Part shown: in pieces, positions 59,940-64,000 of the stretch
Numbering within the stretch: position 1 is the first letter of the stretch
Layout: every line of letters starts with the position of its first letter
From: WRGT01 sp964450405
Lineage (GTDB): Bacteria; Spirochaetota; UBA4802; UBA5550
Direction: 5' to 3'
Length of the DNA: 64,000 nucleotides
Assembly: GCA_964450405.1 (NCBI GenBank)
Contig: CAYVCQ010000002.1
Coordinates: forward strand, 62,001 to 126,000
Notes under the pieces: generated by a model
What the model was told of the DNA's origin: nothing
Database searches by the model: none
What the model saw: the letters and a program-made list of their open reading frames with translations, nothing else
Program-made: the position numbers and the translations under genes

Positions 59940-60900
59940 ATCCTATTGCCCGGTCTCTCCCCGCCTCTTTGGCGATATAGAGTGCTTTGTCCGACCGGTC
60001 TTTCAGCTCCTCTGCAGTTGATGCGTTATACGGCAGTGTGGCAAATCCCATACTGCATGAAAGCCTCAGTTCCTCATGCTCGGGAAATCTCAGTTCTCTT
60101 ATTGCCTTGCATAAAGCATCACATTTCTGCTGTGCAGTATCGTTATCGGTTCCGGGAAATATAAATATAAATTCATCTCCTCCGAACCGGACCAGGATAT
60201 CGTCTTTACTGAAAACATCGCGGAAGACCTTCGCGGAGGTAACAATAAGTCCGTCACAGAACTCCTGCCCGTACTTTGTATTAAGAGATCCGAATCTGTC
60301 CATATCAAACATAACAAAGCTCAGGCTGCTCCCCTCGGTCTTTGCTCTGCTGACAAGTCCATCGAAGGATTCCTCCAGATAACGCCTGTTGAAAAGACCC
60401 GTTGCAGGATCGGTAATGGCGCGTTTACGTGATTCGGCGCCCCACTGAACCATCTGAGTGACAAAGGCACCGACATTCATGAGTCTTGTTACAGTAATAG
60501 AAAGCATCTTATTCATTATATGTACTGCACATTCAGGCATGGTGCGTGTAATGCGCATAAAATCATCGGCATGCATCACAAGGAAAACACTATCTTCAAT
60601 AACACGGCATGTTGCCGATCTTGGAGCCTGTTCGATAATAGACATCTCCCCGAAAAAATTCCCCGCCATTATTTCCGAGAGAACAACCTCTTTCCCCTCT
60701 TTATCAATTATAAAAATAGAAACTCCTCCTTTTACCACTACATATAGCTCGTCCCCGGGATCACCCTCTCTGAAAATCAGATCACCGGCCTTAAATTCCT
60801 TTCTCTTCATTTCAGATGCAATTTTATTCAGATCTTCTCCACAAGTGTCAGAAAAAATAGATATATTTTTTAATATGTTGTCATTACTGTCAGTAAACAT
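59926..60900 (-). CDS. cNMP-binding domain-GGDEF diguanylate cyclase
   Basis: The 324-residue protein has an N-terminal cyclic-nucleotide-binding domain (about 10-125, with GNFFGEMSIIEQAPRSATC) and a GGDEF domain (about 165-320) with intact RFGGDEF. It should make cyclic di-GMP under control of a nucleotide or another ligand. The RxxD inhibitory site is not kept (SKDD). Its start directly follows the stop of its paralogue upstream, so both are made from one message. Confidence 0.9.
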   Translation of the reverse strand: MFTDSNDNILKNISIFSDTCGEDLNKIASEMKRKEFKAGDLIFREGDPGDELYVVVKGGVSIFIIDKEGKEVVLSEIMAGNFFGEMSIIEQAPRSATCRVIEDSVFLVMHADDFMRITRTMPECAVHIMNKMLSITVTRLMNVGAFVTQMVQWGAESRKRAITDPATGLFNRRYLEESFDGLVSRAKTEGSSLSFVMFDMDRFGSLNTKYGQEFCDGLIVTSAKVFRDVFSKDDILVRFGGDEFIFIFPGTDNDTAQQKCDALCKAIRELRFPEHEELRLSCSMGFATLPYNASTAEELKDRSDKALYIAKEAGRDRAIGFTPQ

Positions 60901-61875
60901 CTATTGTACATCCTCCGGAAATAGAATAACATTTCCGCCTCTGGCCCGTCCGGCAAGGGGGAGTTCATGTGCCAGCAATATCAGCTCATCGGAGATATCG
61001 GCATGACCGGGAAAAACAGCAATTCCAATACTCATCGAGAGCCATACATCACGGCTCTTTGTAGCTTCTGATATATCCAGCTTGTTAAACATCTCGAGGA
61101 TCTTCTCTGCTTCTTTATAAGACTCCTCGCGTCCGAACCCCGGGAGAATAACCCCCAGTTCATTACCCATATAACGGAGTACAGTCCCGCGGTCATCCAT
61201 GAATTGATTAAGCGCAACTGCCATGATCTTAAGAGTATCATCTCCGGCTTCATGTCCGAAGGTATCATTAATATATTTAAAATTATCCGGTTTCATTAGA
61301 AGGAGCCCCACATTCCCTGAACGGTCTTTCATAAATTCGGGGAGAGTTTCTTCAAGATATGTTTTATTATAAAGACCGGTAAGCTTATCGCCATAAACCT
61401 GGCGTTTAAGTTCCTGAATAAGCGCGGAGTTGTCCCTCACCATTGAATTGGCACTTCTGATACGACCCGATATAACTTTTAGAAATTCATAAAGAATTGG
61501 CGCGGCTACCTCGGGATGTTCCTCAAGTACAACACGGAAACTATTACCCAGTACCGGTATTCGAAGCAGAACAGTTTCACCCGAGGCTACACCTGTTGCG
61601 TTGAAGGCAGATTCAGTAAAAAATTCAAGCTCACCGATTATATCGCCCGGAACAAGTTCGGCAATAATTGAAATACCCTCATAGAGGTCATATTTTAAAA
61701 CCTGAACAGCACCTGAGACAACAATGAACAATACCCCCGATTCTCCCCCTTCGACAAAAACCTCTTCGCCCGAATGGTAAGAAATAAAATCGGAATATCC
61801 GGATATAAGCTCAAGCCCACTGTCATCAAGAGATGCAAATATTTCCGCTTTCAGGAGCCACTTTTTCTTTTCCAT
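60901..61875 (-). CDS. cNMP-binding domain-degenerate GGDEF protein
   Basis: From the ATG at 61875 the protein has 324 residues, the same as its downstream paralogue. It has a cNMP-binding-like domain (about 10-125; GDIIGELEFFTESAFNATG, where the PRSA motif is lost) and a GGDEF domain (about 165-320) whose signature is RYMGNEL, so the cyclase site is degenerate. It may bind cyclic di-GMP or GTP, or partner the active paralogue as a regulatory subunit. The two genes abut. Confidence 0.88.
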   Translation of the reverse strand: MEKKKWLLKAEIFASLDDSGLELISGYSDFISYHSGEEVFVEGGESGVLFIVVSGAVQVLKYDLYEGISIIAELVPGDIIGELEFFTESAFNATGVASGETVLLRIPVLGNSFRVVLEEHPEVAAPILYEFLKVISGRIRSANSMVRDNSALIQELKRQVYGDKLTGLYNKTYLEETLPEFMKDRSGNVGLLLMKPDNFKYINDTFGHEAGDDTLKIMAVALNQFMDDRGTVLRYMGNELGVILPGFGREESYKEAEKILEMFNKLDISEATKSRDVWLSMSIGIAVFPGHADISDELILLAHELPLAGRARGGNVILFPEDVQ

Positions 61876-62106
61876 AAACAATTATAATCTCTAATTCAAT
61901 AAATATTTAAAACGCATAATATGTACAACTATTCACATTAAGGAAGAGATGATTTTTTGTAAAGAACTATACATATTAAGGATATTTTGAAGAAAATAGA
62001 CCCGCAATGCCCCCGTGAATCTGGTTTTAGTTGACTTTGAAATATGACTACCTTCACTTCCTCTATTTATATATATGACGGGAATAAAGGCACAAATAAA
62101 ACATGA

Positions 62107-62336
62107 ACAACGACTAGCAAGTCGAATAATAATGGACATGGTGTGGATAAGTATAATTCACAGATTACCAGAAATTCAAACTTAAGACAGGCTGAGCTTA
62201 GGAATTATAAAGCCAACCAGGAAATTTTTAAAAATCATATAGTAATTTAGGTGATAAAGGGAAACCCTTTACAAATACAAGAGTAGGTGTAAATTTCAGT
62301 GCCGTTCTCATTAAAAACGTTGTAATTGGAGCTTAA
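62107..62336 (+). pseudogene. Decayed coding fragments upstream of the accessory pair
   Basis: Two protein-like frames meet at 62250 with a shift: 47 codons ending at the TAG at 62248 (including GHGVDKYNSQITR and ELRNYKANQEIF), and 28 codons from 62250 to the TAA at 62334 (GDKGKPFTNTRVGVNFSAVL). Together they read like the broken C-terminus of a larger secreted protein, possibly of a polymorphic-toxin or repeat type, but the family is not identifiable. The rest of 61876-62404 shows no gene. Confidence 0.35.
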
Positions 62337-62404
62337 GTGGAAGTAATAGTTATACACAAACTTATAACATGTTTTCTAAAAATTTTCCTGGAAGGAGATA
62401 AGAT

Positions 62405-63064
62405 GTGAATTTTCAAAAAACAGAAAAATTATTCAAGTACACTTTTATCACATTTGTAATTCTTACTGTTACCGTGTTTTTAATATCAAAATTATATTTC
62501 AAAGAAAAAGTTGATAAACCACGGATTGAAATGTTTGAACAAATACTAAAAGGGGATATAGTCCAAGTCACTATATATTGTAGCCAGGAAAAATTTGAAG
62601 GATATAAAATTACAATAACAGATAAAAGTATTATTTCTGAACTGAAAAAAGCTTCAACCTTTGATTATGGAACAAAAATTTATAGCGGCCAATATGATCA
62701 AAAATATACAATTCAGCTCGAAATGAATGATGGAAAAAAATATATGTATGGCTTTCATAAAAAGTTTTCACCACGAGGAGATTATTGCAGGAAAAATATT
62801 GAGTATGAAGGTAAATTTTATACTAATCCATACAATGATTGCGGTCAAATGTCAATTTATGAAAACCCTCAAACTACTGAATCTGATTTAATAAATAATA
62901 ATTCTTACCCTTCAGCATCGGTTTCAGGATACAATATAAAACTAATAGGTTTCATTGAAAAATATGCAGACAATGCCCCTATTGACGGAAAGAACAAAGT
63001 TCCCTACTATAGCAGGTATGAATTAAGAGAATTGGAAAAAAAGAATCAGGGTGAAAAAAAATGA
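62405..63064 (+). CDS. Membrane-anchored protein, unknown (accessory pair, gene 1)
   Basis: The 219-residue protein has one N-terminal transmembrane helix (about 12-32) and an extracytoplasmic domain of 185 residues with three Cys and a Lys/Tyr-rich composition. The start is GTG at 62405, seven bases after a strong AAGGAG; an overlapping ATG stops at once (ATGTGA). No family recognised. Its stop overlaps the next ATG (ATGA), so the two are coupled. The region is more AT-rich than its neighbours and looks acquired; an immunity role is possible but unproven. Confidence 0.65.
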   Translation: MNFQKTEKLFKYTFITFVILTVTVFLISKLYFKEKVDKPRIEMFEQILKGDIVQVTIYCSQEKFEGYKITITDKSIISELKKASTFDYGTKIYSGQYDQKYTIQLEMNDGKKYMYGFHKKFSPRGDYCRKNIEYEGKFYTNPYNDCGQMSIYENPQTTESDLINNNSYPSASVSGYNIKLIGFIEKYADNAPIDGKNKVPYYSRYELRELEKKNQGEKK

Positions 63065-63462
63065 AAATTAATTACTACGATTATTTTTTCTATAAATTAT
63101 ATAAACTTTTTTTGAATAAATATGGAGAATTAAAAATATGGCATCGTCTCTTTTTAATTCTTACAATCAGTGCTATTCAAGGTATGCCCCTTTATGTTTT
63201 AGTTTTAATGTTTTTACGTTTTCAGTCCTTAATGATACAGAAAATATATGTTCAGTTCGGTGTTCTTGGATTACTCTGTTTTATAAATTGGAAATATTTT
63301 CTTTCAGATGGAAGATGGATCACAATACTTGAAAAATATAAAGCATATGATAATTTAAAGATTTCCAAAAGAATGAATATTATTACATGGATAATAATTG
63401 TACTCTGTTTTTTATCTATTTTTTACAGGCAAGTAGTCATAGAGTGGAAATTATTTTTATAA
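63061..63462 (+). CDS. Small integral membrane protein, unknown (accessory pair, gene 2)
   Basis: The 133-residue protein has three hydrophobic segments (about 28-50, 60-78 and 107-126) and a basic, aromatic-rich N-terminus. It overlaps the preceding gene by four bases. No family recognised. Together with gene 1 it could form a membrane complex. The GC-rich repeat tail starts right after its stop. Confidence 0.6.
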   Translation: MKINYYDYFFYKLYKLFLNKYGELKIWHRLFLILTISAIQGMPLYVLVLMFLRFQSLMIQKIYVQFGVLGLLCFINWKYFLSDGRWITILEKYKAYDNLKISKRMNIITWIIIVLCFLSIFYRQVVIEWKLFL

Positions 63463-64000
63463 ATTTTCATCACACTACAAGTCCGGCGCATCATGGATGT
63501 GCGCCGGCGTTGCGCCGCAGCCGTCCACGGATGGGCTCTGCGGCGCAACTGGTAAAAGTTTGAAACCACATAGAGTAAAAAGAAAGGCCCTCCGCCTTCG
63601 GAGGAGCCGCGGGGTTCGCGAAGGGGGGTGCGGCTACCCCCCTTGCACGATAAGTAAAATAAAACGAAAAGTCCCCCGAACAAAAAAAATAAAATGCTAA
63701 TTACTAAAGCCCTCTGACTCCAAAAGTAAATAAAAAAATCACAAAGTACCCAACACCGCGCCACGGATTGCAGCGTTACCCCGCAGCAGAGCGGCGGATT
63801 TTGCGGAAAATTATCTGCATATTAAGTTTTCTTAAAAACAAAATATAATAATCAAAACAAGTTCCGCCGGTATGCGAGGAGTACAAGCGGAAAGCCGGGC
63901 CGCCGATGTTAGAACGCCTGGTTTGTGAAACCTCAAGAGTTGTTATAACATAAAATTTTATATTAAAACAAGATCGGCGGGGCGCCATAAATGCAGGTAT
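63463..64000. repeat. GC-rich inverted-repeat cluster at window end
   Basis: No credible gene is present. The stretch holds strong inverted repeats: CCGGCGCA/TGCGCCGG (63482-63506), GTTGCGCCGCAG/CTGCGGCGCAAC (63508-63549), CCTCCG/CGGAGG (63588-63603), AAGGGGGGT/ACCCCCCTT (63619-63642) and further GCCGCC-rich pieces to the end (63757-63990). The base composition contrasts with the AT-rich genome. It may be a repeat-rich recombination region, possibly integron-cassette-like, or an IS remnant. Confidence 0.5.

Noticed and set aside
63423..63988. Open frames in the GC-rich tail
   Set aside because: They cross the inverted repeats, have unnatural composition, and lack ribosome-binding sites.
1..64000. 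tRNA or rRNA genes
   Set aside because: No cloverleaf-like GGTTCGA/CCA combinations or rRNA-like conserved blocks were noticed by eye; a short tRNA could have been missed.

Overview
The window is AT-rich bacterial chromosome from a Gram-negative, non-model organism. Outer-membrane barrels, lipoproteins with lipoboxes, an OmpA-like peptidoglycan-binding domain and an AsmA-like protein point to a diderm envelope. An LruC-domain surface lipoprotein (family named in Leptospira), paired cNMP-binding-domain proteins and ClpC with McsA and McsB but no CtsR would fit a spirochaete or a relative. That placement is inference: no rRNA gene is present to settle it.

Layout. 1-3150: end of thiL, a lipoprotein/transglutaminase pair, rsmD, a DUF1858 redox protein and rpmB. 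3360-9391: a minus-strand envelope-stress type cluster (membrane-anchored spermidine-synthase-like protein, DUF350, a small membrane protein, two DUF4178 zinc-ribbon proteins, an SPFH protein with three zinc ribbons, a helical protein). 9.7-14.2 kb: YlbF-like protein, bactofilin, a barrel, a small ferredoxin not previously called because of its size, a membrane protein and etfBA. 14.8-24.9 kb: secreted lipase, proS, DUF2905, PAP2 phosphatase, CsgG/FlgO-like protein, a barrel, a PQQ-propeller/OmpA fusion, STAS and TetR proteins. 25-32 kb: giant LruC-domain lipoprotein, App1-like phosphatase, a 55-residue gene, MarC and a DUF6873 protein.

31.3-34.9 kb is the accessory hotspot. An orphan Cas6e homologue, with no CRISPR array or other cas gene in view, lies next to a RAYT (Y1/REP-associated) transposase. 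About fifteen copies of a GGGTCAGAGCC box are scattered through the window and concentrated around these two genes, two of them inside the cas6e reading frame.

34.9-51.3 kb is mostly housekeeping: purB-miaB-(TPR/SPOR)-mutS as a tight plus-strand run, a double cNMP-binding protein with an AsmA-like gene, leuC/leuD, and mcsA-mcsB-clpC. 51.5-61.9 kb holds an ankyrin-deacetylase fusion lipoprotein, ferredoxin, hemerythrin, a tandem pair of periplasmic binding proteins, an ABM monooxygenase, a Cys-rich protein with an unusual start, MATE, a Lys/Glu/Asp repeat protein, panE, and two tandem cNMP-GGDEF proteins of which one has a degenerate active site. From 61.9 kb to the end the DNA looks acquired: decayed coding fragments, a pair of unrecognised genes in an ATGA overlap, and a tail dense in GC-rich inverted repeats.

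Intergenic repeats are abundant: the GGGTCAGAGCC boxes, a ~100-bp three-hairpin element in two copies, C-rich/G-rich hairpins, and relatives of repeat types seen in many environmental bacteria. All similarity statements come from reading motifs by eye; no database search was run.
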